Positions 43,393 to 51,807 of a stretch of 64,000 bases of DNA are shown here, in pieces. The notes under the pieces are model-generated. The model was given only the letters and a program-made list of their open reading frames with translations, was not told the DNA's origin and searched no databases. The position numbers and the translations under genes are program-made. The DNA comes from CBFDBF01 sp050291465 (GTDB lineage Bacteria; Pseudomonadota; Gammaproteobacteria; Chromatiales; Chromatiaceae), in the NCBI GenBank assembly GCA_050291465.1, contig JBNKJV010000004.1, positions 62,001 through 126,000 on the forward strand, written 5' to 3'. Each line of letters begins with the position of its first letter. Within the stretch, counting starts at the first letter, position 1.

Positions 43393-44733
43393 GTGACCAA
43401 AACAAGAAAGACCGATCCGGATCCATTCGTGGAATGGTTTCGCGCCTCTTCGCCCTATATCCATGCCCACCGTGATCGCACCGTGGTCATCGTCATCGGC
43501 GGCGAGGCGGTGGCTGCTGACGGCTTCGCCGATCTGATCCACGATATCGCCCTGTTACGCGGTCTCGGCATCCGCATAGTGCTGGCCCACGGCGCCCGGC
43601 CACAGGTCGAGGAGCGGTTGCGGCTAAAGGGTTCCAACACTCAATATGTCGACGGTCTGCGGATAACCGACGACTCCGCCCTGGCCTGCGTGAAAGAAGC
43701 CGCCGGAGTGGTTCGGGTGGAAATCGAGGGACTGTTATCCACCAGCATGGCCAACTCCCCCATGGCCGGCGCGCGTATACGGGCGCTCTCCGGCAACTTC
43801 GTGACCGCGAAACCAATCGGCATCCGCAACGGCGTCGATTTCTGTCATACAGGGGAGGTGCGGCGCATCGACAGCGAGGCCATACGCAAGGTGCTGGATT
43901 CCGGGGCCATCGCCCTTATCCCTCCGCTCGGCTACTCGGTCACCGGCGAGGTGTTCAATCTGAGTGCCGCAGATGTGGGTTGCGCCGTGGCTGTGGCCCT
44001 CGGCGCCGACAAGCTTATATTCCTGGCGGAGGGCAAAGGTCTTACCGACTCCCGCGGCCGGGTTTTGACCAGCCTGCTGCCCGCCGATGTGGATACGCTG
44101 CTGAAGCGGCGAAGTACATTGCCGCAGGAGCTGATCCAGCAGTTGCGAAACGCCGCTTCCGCCTGCCGCAGCGGCGTCGCCCGCGCCCACCTCATCGGCC
44201 GGCTGTTCGACGGCGCCCTGTTGCAGGAGCTGTTTACCCGTGACGGTATCGGCACCCTGATCTCCGCCGAACCTTATGAGACTCTGCGCGCCGCCGGAGT
44301 CAACGACGTGGTCGGAATCATGGATCTGCTGGCCCCGCTGGAGGAGCGGGGGGTGCTGGTACGCCGTCCCCGGGAGATACTGGAGACTGAGATCAACCGC
44401 TTTACCGTGGTGGAACGGGACAATACGGTCATCGGCTGCGCCGCGCTCTACTGCTATGAAAAAGAGCGCATGGCGGAGCTGGCCTGCGTTGCGGTCCATC
44501 CCGATTACCGCCGCCGCGGACTGGGGGACGAACTGCTGGCGCGGATGGAAAAATCGGCCCTGAGCAAGGGCATGGAACAACTGTTTGTTCTCACCACCCA
44601 GACCGCCCACTGGTTTCGGGAACGGGGCTTCCGCTCTCTTCCCCTGAAGTCGCTGCCGGTAAAAAGGCGTCGGCTCTATAACTACCAGCGCAACTCCAAG
44701 GTATTGGTGAAGACGCTCACCAGGAGGGCCTAG
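43393..44733 (+). CDS. argA: Amino-acid N-acetyltransferase (N-acetylglutamate synthase)
   Basis: 446 residues from a GTG at 43393; a longer frame would start inside the ilvD gene. The N-terminal amino-acid-kinase-like domain (about 20-290; VVIVIGGEAVAADGF, IVLAHGARPQVEERL, IPPLGYSVTGEVFNL) binds arginine. The C-terminal GNAT domain (about 300-446; ELACVAVHPDYRRRGLGDELL) carries the acetyl-CoA site. This is the classic two-domain ArgA. It starts arginine synthesis. Confidence 0.96.
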   Translation: MTKTRKTDPDPFVEWFRASSPYIHAHRDRTVVIVIGGEAVAADGFADLIHDIALLRGLGIRIVLAHGARPQVEERLRLKGSNTQYVDGLRITDDSALACVKEAAGVVRVEIEGLLSTSMANSPMAGARIRALSGNFVTAKPIGIRNGVDFCHTGEVRRIDSEAIRKVLDSGAIALIPPLGYSVTGEVFNLSAADVGCAVAVALGADKLIFLAEGKGLTDSRGRVLTSLLPADVDTLLKRRSTLPQELIQQLRNAASACRSGVARAHLIGRLFDGALLQELFTRDGIGTLISAEPYETLRAAGVNDVVGIMDLLAPLEERGVLVRRPREILETEINRFTVVERDNTVIGCAALYCYEKERMAELACVAVHPDYRRRGLGDELLARMEKSALSKGMEQLFVLTTQTAHWFRERGFRSLPLKSLPVKRRRLYNYQRNSKVLVKTLTRRA

Positions 44734-44774
44734 GGGTCAGAGCCGAGGATCAAAGGGATTGCTGAAGCAGTGTA

Positions 44775-44814
44775 GGTCAGGTTGCGCGTCAGCATTACCT
44801 GACAATGCTTTTTT
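44775..44814 (+). terminator. Terminator-like hairpin after argA with overlapping pairing
   Basis: AGCATT (44791-44796) and AATGCT (44804-44809) enclose the loop ACCTGAC and are followed by a T-run to 44814. An upstream GTCAGGT (44776-44782) is exactly complementary to that loop, so a pseudoknot or alternative stem is possible. The whole resembles a common intergenic palindrome that also acts as a terminator. Confidence 0.6.
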
Positions 44815-44935
44815 CCAAATTGGTAACCAGTTTCGTGACCTGTCCGGCATGGGGCCGCCTTATCTCTGCCTTCGGCAAAAAGTCACGAGTACCTTCCTTT
44901 TGAGCGCTCAAAAGTAAACCGCCCCGCCATAACAT

Positions 44936-44975
44936 CCTTTGCGCCTCCACGTCTTCGCCTCCTTCGCGTTTATTT
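44936..44975. repeat. Solo arm of a dispersed repeat (GCGCCTCCACGTCTTCGCC type)
   Basis: TTTGCGCCTCCACGTCTTCG continuing with CCTCCTTCGCG matches the right arm of the repeat at 47811-48110, but no matching left arm lies within 200 bases. It lies in the 400-base gap before the PAP2-family gene, where nothing else beyond the argA terminator is recognised. Confidence 0.6.
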
Positions 44976-45133
44976 CCGCTCGCCTGATTCCGAATTATTT
45001 TAAAAGCCGGACCGATTTAGCAGCCCCGATGGGGACCGCGTGGTATATTCGGCTGCCGTGGAGGGAAATTCCCGCTGCCCCACAGCGCCACTATTACACC
45101 CGCCGGCCATGCATCGGCGGAAGGAGGAGAGAG

Positions 45134-45937
45134 ATGAAAGGCATCATATTTCTCATCAGTCTGTTATTTCTGCTGTCCATCGCAACCGGCTGTTCAACCC
45201 ACCCCACCCGGGGTAATTGGGGCGAAGGCGCCACCCTCACCCCCGGATGGAACCGGATCAAGCGCGCCGCCTATAACTCGGCCACCGACCCGAAAACCTG
45301 GGGCCCGGCTTTGGGAGCGGCGGTTTTCTCCATCGGCGACCTGGATGAAGAGGTCTCGGAATGGGCCGTGGATCACCAGCCGCTTTTCGGCAGCGACGCT
45401 GAAGATTGGAGCGACGATCTGCGAACCACCACCACCGTCGCCTGGGTCGCCACCGCATTCGCGGCGTCCAGCGGCAGCGACGGCGGCGACTGGGCGCTGA
45501 ACAAGACCAAGGGCATCGGCGTGCAACTGGCGGCAATCGGCGTCAGCGACAGCATCGTCGACGGACTGAAGGATCTCACCGACCGGGAGCGACCGGACAA
45601 ATCCAATAACGGCTCCTTCCCCTCCGCCCACGCCTCCATGGCCGCCACCCGCGCAGCGCTCGCGTCCCGTAACCTGGAGTACATCGACATGCCGGACGGG
45701 GCGCGGACTGCGCTGGATATCGGTCTCTATACCGTCGCCCTCGGCACCGGCTGGGCCCGGGTGGAGGCGGAGAAACACTACCCCTCCGACGTGCTTGCCG
45801 GGGTGGCTATCGGCAACTTCGTGGCGACCTTCATCAACGACGCCTTTCTCGATCCCGCCCGGCTGGACGGGCCCCTGGTTTCAGCGCAAGCACTTCCCGG
45901 GGGCGGGGTGATACTGGTTCAGATACCGCTGCAATAA
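45134..45937 (+). CDS. PAP2-family phosphatase lipoprotein
   Basis: 267 residues from ATG 45134, preceded by AAGGAGGA. A lipoprotein signal ends in SIATGC. The three phosphatidic-acid-phosphatase-2 motifs are present: KDLTDRERP (K-x6-RP), PSAH in NNGSFPSAHASMAATRA, and RVEAEKHYPSD (R-x5-H-x3-D). Lipid anchoring of a PAP2 domain is less common than polytopic forms. The substrate is not evident. The longer upstream frame has no support. Confidence 0.9.
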   Translation: MKGIIFLISLLFLLSIATGCSTHPTRGNWGEGATLTPGWNRIKRAAYNSATDPKTWGPALGAAVFSIGDLDEEVSEWAVDHQPLFGSDAEDWSDDLRTTTTVAWVATAFAASSGSDGGDWALNKTKGIGVQLAAIGVSDSIVDGLKDLTDRERPDKSNNGSFPSAHASMAATRAALASRNLEYIDMPDGARTALDIGLYTVALGTGWARVEAEKHYPSDVLAGVAIGNFVATFINDAFLDPARLDGPLVSAQALPGGGVILVQIPLQ

Positions 45938-45963
45938 CAACTGCCGGGAAAGAAACGCCATAA

Positions 45964-45997
45964 CAAAATACAAACCCCGCATAACGCGGGGTTTGTG
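45964..45997. terminator. Hairpin terminator between convergent genes
   Basis: CAAACCCCGC (45971-45980) and GCGGGGTTTG (45986-45995) form a perfect 10-bp stem with a five-base loop. On the minus strand TATTTTGTTA follows, so it best serves the PEP-CTERM gene. It may also stop the PAP2-family gene. Confidence 0.75.
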
Positions 45998-46014
45998 GCT
46001 ATCGCTCTGTCGGC

Positions 46015-46590
46015 TTAACTCTTTTTCTTGCGGGAAAAACCGATACCGGCCAGGCCGAGGCCCAGGAGAGCCAACGTGGCGGGTTCAGGAACGGTAGAGA
46101 AATTAAAGTCATCATAGCCCAGACCTTCGAGGCGATACTCCTCGTCGGTGAGTATCACCTCCAGCCGAGTAATCCCGGAATAGGCCGAAAAATCCACCAA
46201 ATGTGAAGTAAAGGGATCGGCGTCCCCCACCAGGGTCATGATGCTTAACAGGCCATTTGTGTCACTGATGAGTGCCGTACCGACGATACCGGCAAAATCA
46301 TCCCCGGTGAAAAGAAAGGTCAGGAGGGAGGCCGGGTTGAGAAAATCAACCACAAGTGTTCCGCCACAATAACTGTTGTCATCACGCGGACAGGCGATTT
46401 TCGGTGCCGCAGTCCCCCAGTCGACTGCTCCATAGTCGGATACCTCCACCGTACTGCCGGGAGCGGAAAAAAGAACACCGGGATACTGATTGGTCACCGT
46501 CCCATAATCGGGGATCGCTTCAAAATCTATGAACACGGCCTGGGCGGATACCGGGAGGAGCAGGACCAGCAGCGCAATAAGCTTTTTCAT
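46015..46590 (-). CDS. PEP-CTERM sorting-domain secreted protein
   Basis: 191 residues from ATG 46590 with GAGGGA eight bases upstream. A signal peptide (about 1-18, ALLVLLLPVSAQA) precedes a beta-rich region of unknown fold. The C-terminus VPEPATLALLGLGLAGIGFS plus RKKK is a textbook PEP-CTERM tripartite signal for exosortase processing. No exosortase or polysaccharide locus is in the window. Confidence 0.93.
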   Translation of the reverse strand: MKKLIALLVLLLPVSAQAVFIDFEAIPDYGTVTNQYPGVLFSAPGSTVEVSDYGAVDWGTAAPKIACPRDDNSYCGGTLVVDFLNPASLLTFLFTGDDFAGIVGTALISDTNGLLSIMTLVGDADPFTSHLVDFSAYSGITRLEVILTDEEYRLEGLGYDDFNFSTVPEPATLALLGLGLAGIGFSRKKKS

Positions 46591-46795
46591 CACAAAATCC
46601 CTCTTGCTTGATCAATCTATAAAGTTTGTGGCCAATCGCGTGCAAAATATACGCCGGAACAATTATTTCTTTTCGAAACAATATGTTATAGTTTTTCACG
46701 AATTACCATCGGCTAATATATGTAAAATTTGCTGACACCCGTCTTCCAAACCGGCCCCGTCTCCGGTCGTTAATTTAGCGGATAATTCATTAGTT

Positions 46796-47770
46796 ATGCC
46801 TTACCCCATTGATCGACGGTTAGCGATAGCCCCCATGCTGGACTGGACCGACCGCTATTTTCGCTATTTTGCCCGTCTCATCTCCCGCCACACCCTGCTC
46901 TACACGGAAATGGTCACCACCGGGGCCCTGCTGCACGGGGACCGGGAGCGGTTCCTGGAATTCCATGAGACGGAACACCCCGTCGCCCTGCAACTGGCGG
47001 GCAGCGACCCGCGGGATCTCGCCGCCTGCGCCCGCATGGGAGCGGATCGAGGCTACGACGAAATCAACTTCAATGTGGGCTGTCCTTCCGACCGGGTCCA
47101 GTCGGGCCGCTTTGGGGCCTGCCTGATGGCGGAACCGGGGGTGGTCGCCGATTGCATCGCCGCCATGACCGCGGCGGTGAACATCCCGGTAACGGTGAAA
47201 CACCGGATAGGTATCGATGATCTGGACAGCCATGAGGCGTTACACCGGTTCGTGGCCACGGTGGCGCAGGCCGGCTGCCAGACCTTTGTGGTGCACGCCC
47301 GCAAGGCCTGGCTGCAGGGACTGAGTCCCAAGGAGAACCGTGATGTCCCGCCTCTGCAGTATGAGGTGGTGCACCGGCTGAAACGGGATTTCCCGGATCT
47401 GGAGATCCTAATCAACGGCGGCATCCACACCCTGGAGGCCGCCCTGGAACAGCTGCGGTTCGTGGACGGCGTAATGATCGGCCGTCAGGCCTACCAGGAC
47501 CCCTGGATCCTGGCTGAAGCGGACCGGCAGATCTTCGGCGACAATCACCCCATCCCTTCCCGTCACCAGGTGGTGGAACGCCTGCTCCCTTTCATGGAAA
47601 AGGAGCATTCCCGAGGCACCCCTCTGAGCCGGATCACCCGCCATATTCTCGGTCTGTTCAACGGCCGTCCCGGCGCCCGCGCCTGGCGCCGGCACATCAG
47701 CGAAAACGCCCACCGCCGGGGGGCCACCCCGGAGGTGATCCGCCAGGCGGCAAAACTTGTAGCCCCGTAG
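46796..47770 (+). CDS. dusA: tRNA-dihydrouridine(20/20a) synthase
   Basis: 324 residues. APMLDWTDRYFRYFARLISR and EMVTTGALLHGD are DusA-specific. NFNVGCPSDRVQSGRFGACL has the catalytic cysteine, and ILINGGIHT and VDGVMIGRQAYQDPW bind FMN phosphate. No clear ribosome-binding site precedes the ATG. It reduces uridines in the tRNA D-loop. Confidence 0.97.
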   Translation: MPYPIDRRLAIAPMLDWTDRYFRYFARLISRHTLLYTEMVTTGALLHGDRERFLEFHETEHPVALQLAGSDPRDLAACARMGADRGYDEINFNVGCPSDRVQSGRFGACLMAEPGVVADCIAAMTAAVNIPVTVKHRIGIDDLDSHEALHRFVATVAQAGCQTFVVHARKAWLQGLSPKENRDVPPLQYEVVHRLKRDFPDLEILINGGIHTLEAALEQLRFVDGVMIGRQAYQDPWILAEADRQIFGDNHPIPSRHQVVERLLPFMEKEHSRGTPLSRITRHILGLFNGRPGARAWRRHISENAHRRGATPEVIRQAAKLVAP

Positions 47771-47810
47771 GGCGGTGGGCCGTGCCCCGCCTTGGCAACA
47801 GATATGGAGC

Positions 47811-48110
47811 AAAAAACGCAGAGGCCGCAGAGACGCGAAGTGCTACTGTAGCCCAGCCCCCCGGGGCGATAAAGTGCACCTGTTCCGCCGCCCGGACTAC
47901 CAGCCCCCTGCAACCGTTTCCCCTCTCCTAACCTCCCCCGCAAGCGGGGGACGAACGCCCCTACCTTCGGCATTCCGGACGCAGCACGACAGAGGTCCGG
48001 AACTCAGTGGCCGTTCCCCCGGATCCCGGCCTGCGTCGGGATGAAGAGAAAGACCCCGCCGCACCAGGAAATCCTTTGCGCCTCCGCGTCTTCGCGTCCT
48101 ATGCGTTAAT
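47811..48110. repeat. Dispersed repeat, CGCAGAG family, with long interior
   Basis: The left arm AACGCAGAGGCCGCAGAGAC (then GCGAAG) and right arm CTTTGCGCCTCCGCGTCTTC (then GCG) are imperfect complements about 230 bases apart. The interior contains other palindromes (CCCCCGC-AAG-CGGGGG near 47935-47951 and GGATCCCGGCCTGCGTCGGG near 48019). It may be nested repeats. It fills the 417-base gap between dusA and the EamA gene; no gene is seen. Confidence 0.6.
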
Positions 48111-48187
48111 ATGCGTATACCTAAATACCGACTGTATAGGACAAGCTCCCCGGAAGGACACCGACCCTCAGACATCTACAATCGATC

Positions 48188-49069
48188 ATGTACTGGCTGC
48201 CCCTCACCCTCCTGTGCGCCTTCAGCCTCGCCTCGGCGGACGCCGCCACCAAACGCTGGCTGGGGGACTATGGCGCCCGGGAACTGGCGCTGGTGCGCTT
48301 CTTCCTCGCCGGACTGCTGCTTTCGCCGTTGCTGCTCCTGCAACCGCTGCCGGAGCTGCCTCCGGCCTTCTGGGGCTGGATCGCCTTTCTGCTGCCCCTG
48401 GAGATCATCGCCATACTGCTCTATATGCGGGCGATACGCGACTACCCGCTCTCCCTCACCTTGCCTTATCTCGCCTTTACCCCGGTATTCGTGATCCTGT
48501 CCGGCTGGCTGCTGCTGGGAGAACGGGTCTCCCTGACCGGAGTCAACGGCATCCTGCTGGTGGTCGGGGGTGCCTGGCTGCTCAATCTGGAACCCGCCAC
48601 CCTGCGGAACTGGCGCGGCATCTACCGGCCGTTGACCGCCATCCTGCGTAATCCGGGCTCCCGCATGATGCTGACGGTATCGTTTATCTACAGCCTTACC
48701 TCGGTGGGCGGTAAGGGCGCCCTGCGCTACATGCAGCCGGAGCAGTTCGGCCCCTTCTATTTCGCCCTCCTCGGCCTCTGCACCCTGGTGCTGTTCAGCC
48801 TGCAGCGCCCGACCATTATTCGGGTCCTGTGGCGTCGGCCGCTGTACAATCTACTGGTGGCGCTGCTGTTCGCGATCATGGTGATGACCCACTTTCTCGC
48901 CATCTCCCGGGTGGAGGTGGCCTATATGATCGCCATTAAGCGCAGCAGCCTGCTGTTCGGCATCCTGTACGGAGCCCTGCTGTTCCGGGAGCGGGGTCTG
49001 ATTATCCATCTTATCGCCGGCGGACTGATGGTGGCCGGCGTCACCCTGATCGCGACAAGCACCCTATGA
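48188..49069 (+). CDS. EamA/DMT-family transporter
   Basis: 293 residues with about ten membrane helices in two EamA repeats (about 2-135 and 155-290). Typical endings are present: FVILSGWLLLGERVSLTGVNG in the first half and ILYGALLFRERGLIIHLIAGG in the second. Substrate unknown; relatives move amino acids, sugars or metabolites. Its stop overlaps the following cupin gene as ATGA. Confidence 0.92.
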   Translation: MYWLPLTLLCAFSLASADAATKRWLGDYGARELALVRFFLAGLLLSPLLLLQPLPELPPAFWGWIAFLLPLEIIAILLYMRAIRDYPLSLTLPYLAFTPVFVILSGWLLLGERVSLTGVNGILLVVGGAWLLNLEPATLRNWRGIYRPLTAILRNPGSRMMLTVSFIYSLTSVGGKGALRYMQPEQFGPFYFALLGLCTLVLFSLQRPTIIRVLWRRPLYNLLVALLFAIMVMTHFLAISRVEVAYMIAIKRSSLLFGILYGALLFRERGLIIHLIAGGLMVAGVTLIATSTL

Positions 49070-49428
49070 AAACCGCTTACTCATCAGCTGAACCCTATGT
49101 CACCAAGGACGGTTCCACTATCCGCGAGCTGTTGCACCCGAACCTGCACGGGGACGGCGCCCAGAGCCTGGCGGAGGCGCGCATAGCGCCGGGGAGCGCC
49201 ACCCTGCCCCACCGGCATCGCCAAAGCGAGGAGCTCTACCACATCACGGCCGGGGAGGGCGTGATGACCCTGGGTGAGGAGCGGTTCCCGGTCAGGGTGG
49301 GGGATACGGTTCGTATTCCTCCGGGCACACCACACCGTGCCAAAAACACCGGAACTGATGAACTGGTGATCCTCTGTTGCTGCGTACCGGCGTACAGCCA
49401 CGAGGATACGGAGCTGCTGGAAGAGTGA
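49066..49428 (+). CDS. Cupin-domain protein
   Basis: 120 residues, a single small cupin barrel. Metal-binding motif 1 is LPHRHRQSEELYHITAGEG and motif 2 is PPGTPHRAKN, with the expected histidines and glutamate. A CCC run near the C-terminus is unusual. It overlaps the EamA gene by four bases, so it is co-translated and may act on the transported compound; that is inference. Confidence 0.9.
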   Translation: MKTAYSSAEPYVTKDGSTIRELLHPNLHGDGAQSLAEARIAPGSATLPHRHRQSEELYHITAGEGVMTLGEERFPVRVGDTVRIPPGTPHRAKNTGTDELVILCCCVPAYSHEDTELLEE

Positions 49429-49467
49429 TCGGCTATCGATACACCTCGGCATCTCCAAAGATCGAGT

Positions 49468-49641
49468 AAAAAACGCAAAGTACGCAAAGGCGCAGAGAAC
49501 ACAGAGTATTTTTCGATACAACCACCATTTCCAAAGCGAGCGGTCACATCAAGGCCCCTGGGGAACGGGTCTCACACCGATGAAAGCCTTTAACCTATTT
49601 CAATCTTTGCGGCCTCTGCGATCTTAGCGTTCTCCGCGTTA
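49468..49641. repeat. Dispersed inverted repeat, CGCAAAG/CGCAGAG family
   Basis: Left arm AAACGCAAAGTACGCAAAGG then CGCAGAGAACACAGAG; right arm CTTTGCGGCCTCTGCGATCT then TAGCGTTCTCCGCGTT. The arms are about 95 bases apart. It mixes CGCAAAG, CGCAGAG and CACAGAG units, linking the families. Confidence 0.75.
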
Positions 49642-49644
49642 AGG

Positions 49645-49851
49645 TTATGAACTCACGAGCTTTTTTAATTTGTCAATGTCGAGGGGCCGGTCCGGGGTCA
49701 CGACCAGGGCCGCCGCGACCTCCTCCTGGGTCAGCGGTTCCGCGTTGGCCAGTTGCAGATCGAGTATCCGTTCGTCCGCCTCGGAGGGATCCCCGCCCCG
49801 CTCCGTCCGGGACCGTACGCGCCGACGCATCACCTGTTCCCCCGTCCGCAT
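49645..49851 (-). pseudogene. C-terminal remainder of the APH/P-loop kinase, cut off by an in-frame TAG
   Basis: This stretch is in the same frame as the upstream gene, with only the TAG (49852-49854) between them. It reads MRTGEQVMRRRVRSRTERGG, then DPSEADERILDLQLANAEPL. This is the usual C-terminal pattern of AAA_33-type kinases (basic helix, DxSEAD, then QL..AEPLT). The 68 codons therefore look like the natural end of the same protein rather than a separate gene. No ribosome-binding site precedes the ATG. Confidence 0.8.
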
Positions 49852-51210
49852 CTACAGGATCAGGAACGGCACCTTCAGCCGGCCGGCGAGCTGCGCGAAC
49901 GGCCGGCGCTGCCGGTATTTAAGAAAGGTGGCATCCATGACCGCGACAAAACCGGCGCTGAGGATCCGCTCCGCCGCTTCCAGCAGACAACCGTAGGTCC
50001 GCTCGCTCATCTCCGGCGTGTAGAGCGCCTGCCCGATGCCGGAACCGCTGCGCGCCAGTCGCGGAAGACCCGCCAGGCGTTTGCGTTCCACATCCGAGCG
50101 CACCTGAATGGCCGGAAGTTCCGCCGTCAGGCTGCGGGCGGCGACACTCTTGCCGGAACCGGAAGCACCGTGGGTGATGATCAGCGCCGGGCTGCCGGAA
50201 CGGGTGTAGCGGTCCGCGAGATCCAGATAGCGCCGAAACTCCTCCCTCAGGGTCCCGCGTTCCTCGTGCTCCAGGTCATCCTGACCCAGCCGTATGGCCG
50301 TAACCTTCGCCCGCACCATCGCCCGATAGACCTGGTAGAAACGAAGCAGGGGGAGCCCCGCATAATCCCCGCTCCGTTCCAGGTAGCTGTTCAGTACCCG
50401 TTGCGCCAGCTCCGGTCGTTCCTTCTCATCCAGATCCATGGCCAAAAAGGCGATCTCATTGATGGTATCGATCCAGCGCAACCCGGGATTGAATTCGATG
50501 GCATCAAAGATCACCGCTTCCCCGTCCACCAGCGTGATATTGCCGAGATGCATGTCACCGTGACATTCGCGCACGAACCCCCCGGCCTTGCGTTCCGCCA
50601 GCATGCCGTGCAATTCACGGTGAGTTTCCCGGGTCCACTGCTCCAGGCGGGTGAGCTGCAGATCGACTGCCGGATCGTGCTCCAGTTGCCGGATGGGTTC
50701 GAAATTCTCCAACATCGGACGGATAACGAAATCCGGAGACCCCCAGGGCTGGTCATCCTCACAGACCTCCGCCACGGCATGAAACGCCGCCACCCGATCG
50801 GCGATGGCGTCCATCAGCTCCGGCGTGAGGCGCTCCAGCCGGTGGCAGAGCAGCCCGTCGTCCGGGAACCGGCGCATCTTCACCGCGTATTCGATGGGGG
50901 TACCCTCCCCTCCGATCCGGGGAGACTCCGGCGTTCCGGTTATGGCCACCACATCCAGGTAGATGTCCGGCGCCAGACGGCGGTTGATACGCAGTTCCTC
51001 CCGGCAAAAGTGGTGACGCTTCTCCAGGGTGGAAAAATCCAGGAATCCGAGATCCAGCGGCTTCTTGAACTTGTAGGCGTACTCCCCCACCAGCAGGACA
51101 TAGGAGATATGGGTCTCCGCCACCTCCACCGTCGGCGCGGGATGGGGCCAGAGCGAAGGCTCTGTGAGCGCCAGGATCAACGGATCATGGATGCGTTCAA
51201 CTTCGGTCAT
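49852..51210 (-). CDS. APH-like phosphotransferase fused to P-loop kinase, ended early by TAG
   Basis: 452 residues from ATG 51210 to the TAG at 49852. The N-terminal half (about 1-320) is an aminoglycoside-phosphotransferase-like kinase (YAYKFKKPLDLGFLDFSTLE, CHGDMHLGNITLVDGEAVIFDAIEF). The C-terminal part (about 335-452) is an AAA_33 P-loop kinase with Walker A HGASGSGKSVAA, RSDVERKRLAG and AVMDATFLKYRQRR. Normal proteins of this kind continue after the FLIL strand where this one stops; the missing part lies directly beyond the stop in frame. It may be a recent nonsense mutation, read-through, or a base error. The substrate of this family is not established. Confidence 0.85.
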   Translation of the reverse strand: MTEVERIHDPLILALTEPSLWPHPAPTVEVAETHISYVLLVGEYAYKFKKPLDLGFLDFSTLEKRHHFCREELRINRRLAPDIYLDVVAITGTPESPRIGGEGTPIEYAVKMRRFPDDGLLCHRLERLTPELMDAIADRVAAFHAVAEVCEDDQPWGSPDFVIRPMLENFEPIRQLEHDPAVDLQLTRLEQWTRETHRELHGMLAERKAGGFVRECHGDMHLGNITLVDGEAVIFDAIEFNPGLRWIDTINEIAFLAMDLDEKERPELAQRVLNSYLERSGDYAGLPLLRFYQVYRAMVRAKVTAIRLGQDDLEHEERGTLREEFRRYLDLADRYTRSGSPALIITHGASGSGKSVAARSLTAELPAIQVRSDVERKRLAGLPRLARSGSGIGQALYTPEMSERTYGCLLEAAERILSAGFVAVMDATFLKYRQRRPFAQLAGRLKVPFLIL

Positions 51211-51326
51211 TGAATATCCCCGGAGATAGCACGTTGACTTCAGTTTAGTAGGTCGGTAATAAGGGCTCTGAAAAAGATACGCACCTGAATCTCGGAATTC
51301 AGACAAAACTATATTGAGGATAAGAT

Positions 51327-51527
51327 ATGAACGTAGACCGTCTCGTTATGGCCTTTGCCGGCACCGTTATTCTTGTGAGCCTGGCGCTGGCCCATTTCCA
51401 TAGCCCGCTCTGGATGTGGCTCACCGCCTTTGTGGGCGCCAACCTGTTTCAGGCGGCCTTCACCGGATTCTGCCCCCTGGCCACCATCCTGAAGAAGATG
51501 GGGAAAAGCTCCGGCGCCGCGTTCTGA
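51327..51527 (+). CDS. DUF2892 (YgaP-type) inner-membrane protein
   Basis: 66 residues with two membrane helices (MAFAGTVILVSLALAHF and MWLTAFVGANLFQAAFTGFC). The GANLFQAAFTGFCPLATILKKMG block is the DUF2892 signature, found alone or fused to rhodanese domains as in YgaP. The single cysteine in TGFCP is conserved. It stands alone between minus-strand genes. Confidence 0.9.
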   Translation: MNVDRLVMAFAGTVILVSLALAHFHSPLWMWLTAFVGANLFQAAFTGFCPLATILKKMGKSSGAAF

Positions 51528-51565
51528 CCCCGGATTCGATGTGGGTCCGTTCTGTCCCGCATATT

Positions 51566-51766
51566 AAACGCGGAGAACGCAAAGACGCAGAGCACGCAGA
51601 GTTTCTGATGCAATTACCCCCTCTAAAGCGGGTGGTTTGAGGAAGGCCTTGGCATACGTGGCAGGTATCGTTCAGCAACTATAGTATACGGGCTGGGCGA
51701 TACATCTCGCGTTGATGAAATCTTTAGTCTCTGCGGCCTCCGCGCTCTCTGCGGTCTCTGCGTTGA
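51566..51766. repeat. Dispersed inverted repeat, CGCAGAG family
   Basis: Left arm AACGCGGAGAACGCAAAGAC then GCAGAGCACGCAGAG; right arm CTCTGCGGCCTCCGCGCTCT then CTGCGGTCTCTGCGTT. The arms are about 125 bases apart. It fills the gap before the pyrC stop. Confidence 0.75.
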
Positions 51767-51807
51767 AATACAAGTTGTAAGATAGGGCTCTGCCCCGGCA
51801 ATTCCCC

